Assembly: GCA_002711995.1 (NCBI GenBank) | Contig: PASN01000013.1 | Span: forward strand, 297,555-361,554 | From: Halobacteriovoraceae bacterium | Lineage (GTDB): Bacteria > Bdellovibrionota > Bacteriovoracia > Bacteriovoracales > Bacteriovoracaceae | DNA length: 64,000 bases | Direction of reading: 5' to 3' | Shown here: positions 50,521 through 58,514 of the stretch, piece by piece | Numbering within the stretch: the first letter of the stretch is position 1 | Layout: each line of letters starts with the position of its first letter | Position numbers and translations under genes: made by a program | Notes under the pieces: generated by a model | The model's database searches: none | The model's input: the letters and a program-made list of their open reading frames with translations, nothing else | Told to the model about the DNA's origin: nothing

Positions 50521-51565
50521 TGAATTCCTTTTTGTTAATAAATCTTCCCCTTGCATCGAGATCCAAGCATTCTGGAAAAGGAATCGCTCTGTCTATATTT
50601 AAAAGGGCGTAGTTGGCAATCATTGCGCCGTTGTCGGCACAATATCTAGGGTCCACAAACTTAACATTTTGGTAAGTTTTAATTAAAGAGTTTCTTATCG
50701 CGCTATTGCAGGCCACACCGCCTCCAACAACTAGGGGAAGGTTCTTGGAGTATCCCAACTCAACAATCTTTTTGTATGCATATCTCGTTTTTAGTTTAAG
50801 AGCTGAGACTATAGCGTTCTGGTAGGAAGCGCAAAGGTCTTTGAATTCCTGGGATTCTTGGTCATGAGCAATGGATGGGTTTTTCTCAAGGAAAACTCGC
50901 ATGCTCGTTTTGAGACCTGAAAAGCTTAGGCGGCAATCAGCGCTGGATTTAAGTCCAATAGGGAACTCATAGGCGCAAGGATTACCCTCTTTTGCAATAT
51001 CATCAATTATTTTTCCCGCAGGGTAGCCAAGGCCCATAAGCTTTCCACCCTTGTCGAAGGCCTCGCCTGCGGCATCATCAATAGTGCTACCCAAGACTTG
51101 AAATTCTTGTCTTGATTTAACTAGGAAAAAAATCGAATGCCCGCCACTAATTAAGAGCCCAACATAAGGATATTGCACATCATCCGTTAGATGAATTGCT
51201 TCTAAATGAGCATATAGGTGATTCACTGGCATGATAGGCTTTTGAGCAATCATGGCCATGGTCTTAGCGGCATTTAAACCTGTTAGCAATGGGCCTAAAA
51301 GCCCAGGCACGGATGTAACACCGATGAGGTCTATGTCTTTAAGTTGGATATTTGCTTTTTCAGTTGTAGTTTCAAGTAGGGGGACTATCTTTTGAAGGTG
51401 GTTTCTAGCTGCGATTTCTGGAACGACACCTCCCCAAGTTCTAAGAATTTCTTCTTGTCCAAAGGTTTTGTGAGCTAAAACCTCAGGCCTTCCATTTTCG
51501 TGGCTTAATATTCCGACTGAGGTGTCATCACAGCTAGTTTCAATTCCAAGGACAATTTTTTTCAT
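50495..51565 (-). CDS. tsaD: tRNA N6-adenosine threonylcarbamoyltransferase TsaD
   Basis: Essential tRNA t6A37 modification enzyme (Gcp/YgjD). ETSCDDTSVG at the N-terminus, the metal ligands in NHLYAHLEAIHL, LISGGHS, and VVGGGVACNS are family signatures. 356 residues. The ATG at 51565 is one base after the TAA of the cytochrome gene, so it is translationally coupled; I prefer it to upstream in-frame starts because the family N-terminus is MKKIVLGIETSCD. Confidence 0.96.
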   Translation of the reverse strand: MKKIVLGIETSCDDTSVGILSHENGRPEVLAHKTFGQEEILRTWGGVVPEIAARNHLQKIVPLLETTTEKANIQLKDIDLIGVTSVPGLLGPLLTGLNAAKTMAMIAQKPIMPVNHLYAHLEAIHLTDDVQYPYVGLLISGGHSIFFLVKSRQEFQVLGSTIDDAAGEAFDKGGKLMGLGYPAGKIIDDIAKEGNPCAYEFPIGLKSSADCRLSFSGLKTSMRVFLEKNPSIAHDQESQEFKDLCASYQNAIVSALKLKTRYAYKKIVELGYSKNLPLVVGGGVACNSAIRNSLIKTYQNVKFVDPRYCADNGAMIANYALLNIDRAIPFPECLDLDARGRFINKKEFSGKTSKSK

Positions 51566-51566
51566 A

Positions 51567-53147
51567 TTACATCTTAGGGCAGGATAGCTCTTTAATTTTT
51601 TGGTCAACATACTTTTTGTTAAGCGTTGTGGCAAGACCGTTTGAACCCTTTAAATACCACTCTGGAGACTGATCAGCTGTGTGGCATTTAATACAGTTGT
51701 TTGAGTAATCCTTTTGAACAACTTTATCCTCCATCTGAAATGGGTGTTCCGGGTGTTGATTATGACAATGCATACATTGAACGTTTGCAAAGTTGGACTC
51801 AACTGCGTGGTTCTTATCAATCTTTTTCCATTTCTTTGCGAGCTCAGACCTCTTTGAAGGCGAAGTTTCTCTGATAGAGTGAACATCTTTAAAAACTTTG
51901 TTTACCTCTTCCCAGTATTGATCCATGCGCTCATCACTGAGCTGAGGGCCTTGAACTATAGCTTCTGTTGAAGGAAATCCTTCTGGTTTCCCAAAGCCAA
52001 GGCTGTGGCATTCAATACATTGAGAGTTATTGGCCGCCTGCGCCTTCTCCAATGTCTGCCATGCAAGTGAGTGGGCAGTGGTCTGCCAAAACTCTGTTTG
52101 CTTTGTATGACATTCAGAACAACTAATATAAGTGGGAGTTTTTAAATCTGAATCGGAGGCGTTTGCCATAAGGCGTTTTTGCTCGGCCGCCTGAACCGCT
52201 TCAAGTTCAGATTTGTATTTTGCCAACCAAGCAATCATTGGATTCTCAGGTTTCTTCTTTTCAAAGTCCTCCGCTATTCCCACGAGTTTATAGGATCCAT
52301 CCTTTTTCTTATTAAAAGGGATTTTAATCTCTCCCATATAGTGATTTCTTGAAAGAGCTTGAACGATTTTAACATCTCCAACTGTCTCAGGTTCTTTAAG
52401 GTATGCTTGAGAATGAGAGCCAATGATCCAATCGATCTCGGGAAATTTTTTAGCAAGCAACTTGTCCCTACTCATTCCAGAGTGGGAGAGTAGTATGATC
52501 TTTGTTTTATCTTTATCAAGTTTGAGTTCAGCGATGGCCTTTAAAGATTTTTTCAAGGCCGACTGGGCATCATGAAAGAGTTTAGAATCCTCAGGCTTGA
52601 GGAGGCTTGGTTCCACCACACCAAGCATAACAAGATTCACATCGCCAATCTTGTTTACAACATCCTCTTTGTGCTTAAGGGGCAGTTCTTTTTTGGCATT
52701 TGAAATTACAAAGCTAAATTTAGATCGTTTTGACAACTCTGCCAAATAATTCACCCCAAGGGCAAAATCCTGGTCTCCTGGAACGAAGTATTTAAGCCCT
52801 TGCATCTCTTGTGCCTTTGCAAGCTTATCGGCCGTGAACTTAACTGAGTCATTCAAAGTTGAGGGGATTGTGGTTGAAGGGAAAAGCATATCGCCTGTGT
52901 CTACGTATATTATGTTGCTGTCCTGGGCTGCTTCATATAAGTATCCTGCTGCTTGTGGAAGTCCTCCTAAAGGAAACTTTCTACAACCACATGGATGGGT
53001 CTCACCATTAATATTGTGAGAAAAGACTACTTTAAAATGGTCGGCTCCATTTTTAGGATTCACCTTTTCATAATACGAGTCATCAGCAAGCTCAACGAGT
53101 CTGCTGCAGGAAACTAAAAATACAAGAAGAGTGATTGCTTTTAACAT
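51567..53147 (-). CDS. UshA-like metallophosphatase fused to tetraheme cytochrome c, lipoprotein
   Basis: A 526-residue lipoprotein (lipobox FLVSC). The N-terminal half resembles calcineurin-type 5'-nucleotidases of the UshA-like group (THPCGCRKFPLGGLP, IYVDTGDML, LLSHSG, IIGSHSQ). Some metal ligands look replaced (VPGDQDF instead of GNHE), so activity is uncertain. The C-terminal half has four heme motifs: CSECH, CIECH, CMHCH, CIKCH. The fusion is known in sulphur- and metal-reducing deltaproteobacteria. It lies between cpoB and tsaD on the same strand, with 2-3 base gaps, so it is co-transcribed with envelope genes. Confidence 0.85.
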   Translation of the reverse strand: MLKAITLLVFLVSCSRLVELADDSYYEKVNPKNGADHFKVVFSHNINGETHPCGCRKFPLGGLPQAAGYLYEAAQDSNIIYVDTGDMLFPSTTIPSTLNDSVKFTADKLAKAQEMQGLKYFVPGDQDFALGVNYLAELSKRSKFSFVISNAKKELPLKHKEDVVNKIGDVNLVMLGVVEPSLLKPEDSKLFHDAQSALKKSLKAIAELKLDKDKTKIILLSHSGMSRDKLLAKKFPEIDWIIGSHSQAYLKEPETVGDVKIVQALSRNHYMGEIKIPFNKKKDGSYKLVGIAEDFEKKKPENPMIAWLAKYKSELEAVQAAEQKRLMANASDSDLKTPTYISCSECHTKQTEFWQTTAHSLAWQTLEKAQAANNSQCIECHSLGFGKPEGFPSTEAIVQGPQLSDERMDQYWEEVNKVFKDVHSIRETSPSKRSELAKKWKKIDKNHAVESNFANVQCMHCHNQHPEHPFQMEDKVVQKDYSNNCIKCHTADQSPEWYLKGSNGLATTLNKKYVDQKIKELSCPKM

Positions 53148-53149
53148 TG

Positions 53150-53905
53150 TTACATTTCTTTTTTAGCTGTTTTAGCGTGAGAGGATTTTGGGTACTTTGA
53201 AATAAGCTCTTCATACACCGCTTTTGCCTCAGCCTTCTTACCACTTTTATCCATACTTCTTGCAATGTAGAGAAGTGAGCGTGGGGCGTAAGAACTCTTA
53301 GGCCATTTGGTATAGATTTTGCTGAAGTATGCTGCGGCATCCTCATACTTTTTATTCCAATAGTTGATAAGCCCAAGGTTGTATCTCACAGCATTTCTTT
53401 GGGCCGCATTTATTTTTCCCTCATCGAGAACCAAAAGGTAAGCTTCCTCAGCCTCCTTTAATTTGTTCTTCTCAAATAGTTTATGCGCGTCCTTTATTGT
53501 TGGACCTCTGCTGTCCTTGGCTATCTTTCCAAGAGTACGAGCAACTTTTTTTGAATACTGTTTCTGTGAGTTTAGTTCTGATTGAAGAGTGGCAAGCATT
53601 TTCTGATTCTCAGAACTCTGAATGCTAAGAACTTTTACCTGCTCTTGAAGTTGAGCGATTGATTGCTCAAGAGTTTGTCTTTGTTCTGCAGTCGTTTTTT
53701 GATTTTTGTGATCAATCTCTTCTATTTGCCCAGTAGTAGTGGCAAGTCGAGTTTGAAGGTCTGTAACTTGTTGAGTGAGTTCAGCTACGAGTTTAGATGA
53801 TTGCTCCAGTTGCAACCCCATTTGATCGACCATTTTGTTTCTTTGAATTTCTTCTGCGGTTTTAAAACATGACACTAAAAAGAACAACATCCATATATGC
53901 TTCAT
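53150..53905 (-). CDS. cpoB: CpoB/YbgF-like cell division coordinator, lipoprotein
   Basis: A 251-residue envelope protein: lipobox (FFLVSC), an N-terminal coiled coil of about 110 residues, and C-terminal tetratricopeptide repeats (AQRNAVRYNLGLINYWNKKY, then YAPRSLLYIARSMDKSGKK). This is the CpoB plan; CpoB links the Tol-Pal system to peptidoglycan synthesis at the septum. The lipobox is unusual, as E. coli CpoB is soluble. The ATG at 53905 is behind AAGGAT; the frame upstream is not coding. Confidence 0.85.
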   Translation of the reverse strand: MKHIWMLFFLVSCFKTAEEIQRNKMVDQMGLQLEQSSKLVAELTQQVTDLQTRLATTTGQIEEIDHKNQKTTAEQRQTLEQSIAQLQEQVKVLSIQSSENQKMLATLQSELNSQKQYSKKVARTLGKIAKDSRGPTIKDAHKLFEKNKLKEAEEAYLLVLDEGKINAAQRNAVRYNLGLINYWNKKYEDAAAYFSKIYTKWPKSSYAPRSLLYIARSMDKSGKKAEAKAVYEELISKYPKSSHAKTAKKEM

Positions 53906-53953
53906 ATAAATCCTTTTTTTTATGAATTTTAACATGAAATTGGATAAAAGTGA

Positions 53954-54256
53954 TTAGCGATTTGCCACGGCCTTTCTGACCGCCTCAAACTCGGCCTTTT
54001 CACTAAACTTTTTTGAAAGCTCTGCATAGCTTTTTGCTTTGTTGAAGTACTTTCTTCTATATGCTGATTTGGCCTTTAGATAGTAGACTTCGGCCTTTCG
54101 AAAAAAAACAGGGGAGTGGACGTCGGCTTTGGCCTCTTTGGCCGCAAGGAATGCCGCCTGGGCAAAACTCATTTCTTGTTTAGGGCGCGTGGTTGTTAAA
54201 CCACACGCCGTTATTGTCATTAAAATAATAAGATTTAAGACAAGGTTTTTGATCAT
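53954..54256 (-). CDS. DUF4398-type lipoprotein
   Basis: A 100-residue lipoprotein (TACG lipobox, Cys18). The mature part is a helical repeat (AQAAFLAAKEAKADVHSP, then YYLKAKSAYRRKYFNKAKSYAELS) typical of DUF4398 proteins, which often sit beside pal. Its ATG shares a base with the pal TAA (1-base overlap), so it is in the same operon. Function unknown; a role in the outer-membrane to peptidoglycan link is plausible. Confidence 0.82.
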   Translation of the reverse strand: MIKNLVLNLIILMTITACGLTTTRPKQEMSFAQAAFLAAKEAKADVHSPVFFRKAEVYYLKAKSAYRRKYFNKAKSYAELSKKFSEKAEFEAVRKAVANR

Positions 54257-54765
54257 TACTTAGCAGTGATAACGAAGTTTGCTCTTCTGTTTTGAGACCA
54301 AGCTTGCTCGTTGTGACCAAATGCCTTTGGAGTTGTTTTACCAAAAGAGATAACTGAGATTCTATTTGCGTCAACACCAAGTGCCACAAGATAGTCTTTA
54401 ACGGCTCTCGCTCTTCTCTCGCCAAGTGCCAAGTTGTACTGCTCTCCACCTCTTTCATCTGCGTGACCTTCAATTTGAATGTCTACATTTTGATTGTTCT
54501 TAAGAAACTCAGCGTTCGCTTCAAGAGTTGCTCTAGCTGAAGAAGTTAGTCTAGAAGAGTCAAAGTCAAAATATACAGTATCTAGTCCACCAGCAGTGCT
54601 GTCATCGCTAGATCCGTTAAGCTCTAGTGGAGCTGAGTCATCTTCAGCAATAACGCTGTCTGAAGCTGCTCCGTCTGACTTCTCAGATTGAGACGCACAT
54701 CCTGTTAGAGATAGAGCGAATAGGGTAATCAAGGCCATAAATAAGTTTCTGCTTGTTGCTTTCAT
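54256..54765 (-). CDS. pal: Peptidoglycan-associated lipoprotein Pal
   Basis: Outer-membrane lipoprotein (LTGC lipobox) with an OmpA-type peptidoglycan-binding domain: DVQIEGHADERGGEQYNLAL with the conserved Asp and Arg, and ALGERRARAVKDYL. 169 residues. The start is the ATG at 54765, with AAGGAAAA upstream; a TTG one codon earlier is not needed. It heads the minus-strand run pal - DUF4398 - cpoB - UshA-like cytochrome - tsaD - rsmA. No tolA, tolB, tolQ or tolR is next to it. Confidence 0.95.
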   Translation of the reverse strand: MKATSRNLFMALITLFALSLTGCASQSEKSDGAASDSVIAEDDSAPLELNGSSDDSTAGGLDTVYFDFDSSRLTSSARATLEANAEFLKNNQNVDIQIEGHADERGGEQYNLALGERRARAVKDYLVALGVDANRISVISFGKTTPKAFGHNEQAWSQNRRANFVITAK

Positions 54766-54814
54766 CAATTTTCCTTTTTTGTGATTACAAGTAGTTAAAT
54801 ATTATTACTTAAGT

Positions 54815-54823
54815 ATTATCGCA
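54815..54823 (-). promoter_or_regulatory. Extended -10 promoter candidate of the pal operon
   Basis: On the minus strand TGCGATAAT is an extended -10 (TGnGATAAT). No good -35 is visible at the right distance. About 50 bases separate it from the pal start. Confidence 0.4.
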
Positions 54824-54934
54824 TACCTAGCTAATTTTTCTAGCAAAAATACACCTAGTTAGTGTGGTTATGTGTAGACATCTCTTCGGCAAGGTCGAAA
54901 AATTCATGAGTCAAAAACTTTGTTTGTGTGCGTT
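54824..54934. other. Intergenic stretch before the sigma-54 unit
   Basis: AT-rich sequence upstream of pal with no open frame longer than a few codons and no clear repeat. It separates the pal promoter (minus strand) from the plus-strand sigma-54 unit. Confidence 0.4.
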
Positions 54935-54948
54935 GTGTCGTCTGACAC
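54935..54948. promoter_or_regulatory. Enhancer-like palindrome upstream of the sigma-54 promoter
   Basis: GTGTC-GTCT-GACAC is a perfect 5-bp inverted repeat, 72 bases before the -24 element, where sigma-54 activators bind. It is followed by CCGGCC; the octamer CACCGGCC (54946-54953) also occurs, reversed, upstream of the promoter at 7417. Confidence 0.5.
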
Positions 54949-55020
54949 CGGCCTTTCAAATTAATGACAATGTGTTTTCGTGATTTCAGGTGGTTAGGCT
55001 ATTTGTAGGTTAGACAAAAG

Positions 55021-55037
55021 TTGGCACAGCTCTTGCT
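55021..55037 (+). promoter_or_regulatory. Sigma-54 promoter
   Basis: TTGGCACAGCTCTTGCT is a near-perfect RpoN site: TGGCAC, then AGCTC, then TTGCT, with GG and GC exactly 10 bases apart. The start should be at 55047-55048. No protein gene follows on the plus strand. Confidence 0.75.
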
Positions 55038-55046
55038 TAGTATATA

Positions 55047-55142
55047 GGCGTGTGTGTGTTGGGGTTATAAGAAAAGGATTTTTTTATAACTTCTCCTTAT
55101 GTCTCTCGAAAAAAAAGCCCGCGTTCCCTCGCGGGCTTTTTT
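55047..55142 (+). ncRNA. Putative sigma-54-dependent small RNA
   Basis: About 95 bases bounded by the sigma-54 promoter and a strong terminator, with no convincing reading frame. The 5' part has a GTTATAA/TTATAAC stem (55065-55090 region) whose loop carries AAAAGGA. A single-stranded CTTCTCCTTATG segment (55090-55101) is complementary to Shine-Dalgarno sequences (AAGGAG), the typical targeting site of regulatory small RNAs. The terminator hairpin closes it. Expression and targets are inference. Confidence 0.5.
55113..55142. terminator. Strong bidirectional terminator
   Basis: Perfect 11-bp stem AAAAGCCCGCG/CGCGGGCTTTT with a six-base loop, T run on both strands. It ends the small-RNA unit (plus) and the arginase-like gene (minus). 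Confidence 0.92.
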
Positions 55143-55146
55143 ATTT

Positions 55147-56040
55147 CTAGCCTAGAAATTTATAGATAAGTCCTGCCAAGTATCTGGCACCTTTTTGCGA
55201 TAGGTTCTCAAAAATTGGATTGTACTCGTAGATACCCAAAACTTTAGTTTCACATGGAAAGTCTTTTAGTGCCTCAACCCAGGCCAAAAGCTCTTTTGGA
55301 TCAATGCCATCATGGTTAACTGCGCTCACGGCCTCCATAACTGAGGAGGATATTGCATCGCTGTCGATGCTTATGAATAGCTTGGTGTCTTTGTTGATTT
55401 CGAATGGACAGCTTTCAAATATTTGATCTACAAGGTCTAAGGGAGACTTGAGCTTTGTCAGCTCTTCTGTGTATATGATCTTTTCTGAATTGTTTTTAAG
55501 CTCAGATAGGGTTGCTTTGTTGTTTGCGTAATCATGTATACCAACTTGAACCAAGTGGAATTTGTTTTTTGATTCTTCATCAAAGTTTCTGAAGGGTGTG
55601 CCAGAGTGTTTTATATTGTCTATTCTAGTGTCACAGTTGGCGTCGAAATTTATGATAAGAATATTGTTGGAGTCCAGGGCCTTTAGTAGAGGATAAGCAT
55701 GATCATGCCCACCTCCCAGGTGAATCAGCTTTTTATTCTGTCCATACGAAAGTGCCTCTTTAATCCTATCACTGCTTTTCTGTATTGCTTGGTCGTAGTC
55801 AGCCAACTCCTCGTTTTGGTAGGCAACTGTTTTTGAAAGAAAGCTTTTTACATCTAAATGGTGATTCAGTTTCTTGAAAGTGTTCTCAATTGCTTTTGGG
55901 GCGAACCTTGCTCCATTTCTTCCAAGGTTGCGCCTCACACCAACATCTGACTCAGATTTTAAGATTAAGCACTCCGCAGACTCTGAGTTTGCAAACCTAG
56001 CTGCTATTGAGTCACTAAATCGGTCTTTTTCTTTTGTCAT
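55147..56040 (-). CDS. Arginase-fold protein with altered metal site
   Basis: A 297-residue ureohydrolase-superfamily protein, HutG/agmatinase-like. Motifs: GGGHDHAYP, then FDANCDTR where the canonical DAHxD His is Asn, then ISIDSDAI where SxDxDxxDP would stand (the DP is missing). With one His and part of the third motif changed, catalysis may be altered or lost. It is distinct from the intact speB at 4.0 kb. ATG at 56040, divergent from the GYF_2 gene. Confidence 0.82.
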   Translation of the reverse strand: MTKEKDRFSDSIAARFANSESAECLILKSESDVGVRRNLGRNGARFAPKAIENTFKKLNHHLDVKSFLSKTVAYQNEELADYDQAIQKSSDRIKEALSYGQNKKLIHLGGGHDHAYPLLKALDSNNILIINFDANCDTRIDNIKHSGTPFRNFDEESKNKFHLVQVGIHDYANNKATLSELKNNSEKIIYTEELTKLKSPLDLVDQIFESCPFEINKDTKLFISIDSDAISSSVMEAVSAVNHDGIDPKELLAWVEALKDFPCETKVLGIYEYNPIFENLSQKGARYLAGLIYKFLG

Positions 56041-56114
56041 CTAATTTCCCATTGTATGAAGTGAATTGTTATATAATACTAAGACTTTAAAAAAATTCAT
56101 CGCAAAGTTATCAC

Positions 56115-57506
56115 ATGAAATGGTTTGTAATAAAAGAAAATGAACATATAGGACCTTATGCCGAAGAAGATATAAAAAATCTTTACGCGCAAGGCAAGAT
56201 CAACAAAGTCTCCTTTCTTTGGAAAGAGGGTATGGATGAGCCTAGGTCATATAAGTCATTGTTTATTGATGAAGAGAAAGTTAATCCTCCAGCTATGGAA
56301 GATGATTTGCCGCCACCTCTTCCTCCTGAGGTCGCTCCACCTCAACCAAAGGAAGCTCCTCCTATTGAATTGCCAAAAACCGAACAAGCTTCTCAAAGCG
56401 GTGTAAGCAGGTCTGGCACTGAAGAAATCCTAGAGGTTCCTCCTGAACCAGTTGAACCCTTGGAGGAGTCACCGGTTATTGAAGAAGAGGCTTTAGAGGA
56501 AAAACCAATCAGAAGAAAAAGAGCCCTATTTCCAAAAGTCATAGCTCTTTTGATGATCACTTTAATTGGAGCTGGCACATATTACTTCTATGGAGCGAAG
56601 GACAGTAAGAGTTTTGCAAGACCATCTAAAATGGGAGTCAGGGATTATAAGCGACTGATGAAGGGTGTGGTTTTCAACAAAATCACCGCCGGGATCTCAA
56701 AAGATAAAACCACAATCTTTGTAAGTGTTGGAGCAAATCTCGAGGGGCCTGTTCAGCTAAGAATTAAAAGCTTTGATGGCCAAGTTTTAACTGTCGACCC
56801 TGTTGTCGCAAGCTCTAAGGGAACACTTAAAGATCACCTTGTTGAATTTAAAGAGTTTAATTTTGAAAAGGGACAAAGGCTCGCTGAGGGCTGGTATGAG
56901 TTTGAGTTGAAGTCGATGGGAGAGTTGGAGAGACCATTCAACTTATTTGGAAGCGATGGAGCTAAGGTTATTGACTTTAAAACAAGAGCCCTTCTTACTA
57001 CAAAAACTGTGCCTGCATTTAACAAGGCCCTTTCCGCATTTAATGAAAAAAATAGCGATAGCAGCAGACAGTTCTGGGAAGAGCTAATTCAAAAATATCA
57101 GACAATGAAAGCGATGGCGCTAAAAATAGAAAGGGATATGAAGTCCGTTTTTGAAAGTGACAGTTCTAATTGGAATAGCACCATTGACGCTTTTGAGGCC
57201 TCTTACACTCAAAGTCATGGAAAGCTTTTCACCGCCTTTGTTATTCAGAATGAAAAGGCCTACGAAGATATCAAGAAGCAGGACTTTGATGACAACATAG
57301 AAGTTATTGCAAACTACACACGCCTCACAAAACTTGCCAAAAGTGTTGGACTGGAAACAATGAACGCATTGGATATTCTTAGAGAAGTTAAAGACCCTTC
57401 AAACGGAGCTGCTAGAGTGGAAGCAGAACAAAAGATTAAAAAACTCTATGACAATATTCACGAAACTATTTCAGAAAGTGTTAAAGAACTCGAAGCTAGA
57501 CTTTAA
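56115..57506 (+). CDS. GYF_2 domain membrane protein
   Basis: A 463-residue protein. Residues 1-50 are a GYF_2 domain (MKWFVIKENEHIGPYAEEDI, FLWKEGMDEP), which binds Pro-rich peptides. A long Pro/Glu-rich linker (PPPLPPEVAPPQP) follows, then a membrane helix near residue 140 (FPKVIALLMITLIGAGTYYF) and a periplasmic domain ending in a coiled coil. Similar GYF-linker-TM proteins are common in myxobacteria and Bdellovibrio. The partner is unknown. The terminator after it is on the minus strand. Confidence 0.8.
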   Translation: MKWFVIKENEHIGPYAEEDIKNLYAQGKINKVSFLWKEGMDEPRSYKSLFIDEEKVNPPAMEDDLPPPLPPEVAPPQPKEAPPIELPKTEQASQSGVSRSGTEEILEVPPEPVEPLEESPVIEEEALEEKPIRRKRALFPKVIALLMITLIGAGTYYFYGAKDSKSFARPSKMGVRDYKRLMKGVVFNKITAGISKDKTTIFVSVGANLEGPVQLRIKSFDGQVLTVDPVVASSKGTLKDHLVEFKEFNFEKGQRLAEGWYEFELKSMGELERPFNLFGSDGAKVIDFKTRALLTTKTVPAFNKALSAFNEKNSDSSRQFWEELIQKYQTMKAMALKIERDMKSVFESDSSNWNSTIDAFEASYTQSHGKLFTAFVIQNEKAYEDIKKQDFDDNIEVIANYTRLTKLAKSVGLETMNALDILREVKDPSNGAARVEAEQKIKKLYDNIHETISESVKELEARL

Positions 57507-57537
57507 AAAAAAGCCCACTGCTGAAGTCAGTGGGCTT
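57503..57537 (-). terminator. Terminator of the 57558-58319 gene
   Basis: Ten-bp stem AAGCCCACTG/CAGTGGGCTT with a seven-base loop, followed by TTTTTT on the minus strand. It overlaps the stop region of the GYF_2 gene. Confidence 0.8.
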
Positions 57538-57557
57538 ATGTATAAACTTATTGTTTT

Positions 57558-58319
57558 TTAAAAAACTTCGTTGGTAAAGTTGCTAGAGGAGTATTTGCTT
57601 ACCCCATTTCCAATTGTTTTAACAAAGTCATCGTAACTAAGGACCTTATTCTCTGGACAGAACTTGTCTGAAACTCCGTAGGCCTTAATGTACTCAGCAA
57701 TTTGACCATAAGAAATTTTGCCTTCGTACTCTTCAGCGAATCTTTCGATTGGACTTACATGATAGGAAGCGACCATTTTTTCTTCTCTGTATTGCTCCAC
57801 GCTTTTATATTGATTATCCGCCATGAATTCTTCAAAAGTTGGAGCAGGCAGGCCAACCTTCGCTCTTTTATCGACAAGTCTTTCGTATTCATACTCTAGA
57901 GAGGCTTTATACCAACTAGCTTCTACATCGACTTTTTTCTTAATGAACTCTTCTTTTCCGTTGTGAGCTTCTTCAAGGATTGCTGATATAGTTGATGCGG
58001 ATTCTATTTGTGAGCTTAAATTAGAGTCGATCTCACGGTTTTGATCAACTGCATAGGAAGAATATAATATACCAAAGGTGAACCCAAGATGAGGTGATGT
58101 AGAAAGAACAGAAACACCCATAGTGTAGAAAAGTATTGTGATTGAGCCATACTTATAGTTGAAGGTCTGATTCCAAAAGCTATTATGAGATTCCCACTCT
58201 TGGGTTACCTCTTCCACTTCAGATTCATAGATCTTTTTACAAAAGGATTCAGAGGAAAGCGCATGGGTGCTTGAAAGCAATGTCGTGGCAATAGCTATGC
58301 TTGAAATGAAATTCTTCAT
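57558..58319 (-). CDS. Secreted protein of unknown function
   Basis: A 253-residue product with a signal peptide (MKNFISSIAIATTLLSSTHA, cut likely after THA). The mature part has Cys near each end (SFCKKI and KFCPENK), a hydrophobic stretch (GSITILFYTMGVSVLS) and an otherwise charged helical composition. The ATG follows AAGGAG. A TTGAAT / TAGAAT promoter pair (minus strand, 18 bases apart) is at about 58409-58438. No family recognised. Confidence 0.78.
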   Translation of the reverse strand: MKNFISSIAIATTLLSSTHALSSESFCKKIYESEVEEVTQEWESHNSFWNQTFNYKYGSITILFYTMGVSVLSTSPHLGFTFGILYSSYAVDQNREIDSNLSSQIESASTISAILEEAHNGKEEFIKKKVDVEASWYKASLEYEYERLVDKRAKVGLPAPTFEEFMADNQYKSVEQYREEKMVASYHVSPIERFAEEYEGKISYGQIAEYIKAYGVSDKFCPENKVLSYDDFVKTIGNGVSKYSSSNFTNEVF

Positions 58320-58514
58320 AATTTCTCCTTAGGGGATATGAATATAGTGGGGTGGAGATATCACCTCTTGTTGCGGCGCGCTAGGTGTGTTGTAGAAATT
58401 TCATTCTAAATATTAAAGACAAGAATATTCAAAGGGACTTTTCTTAGAATCTCTTTATACTAATCCTAATATGGCGGCTACGCTTTTGAAGTAAGCTGCT
58501 GAGGATTAAGTAGA

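Noticed and set aside
55100..55170. ATG inside the putative small RNA that opens a short frame through the terminator
   Set aside because: No ribosome binding site, and the frame is made of the terminator hairpin.
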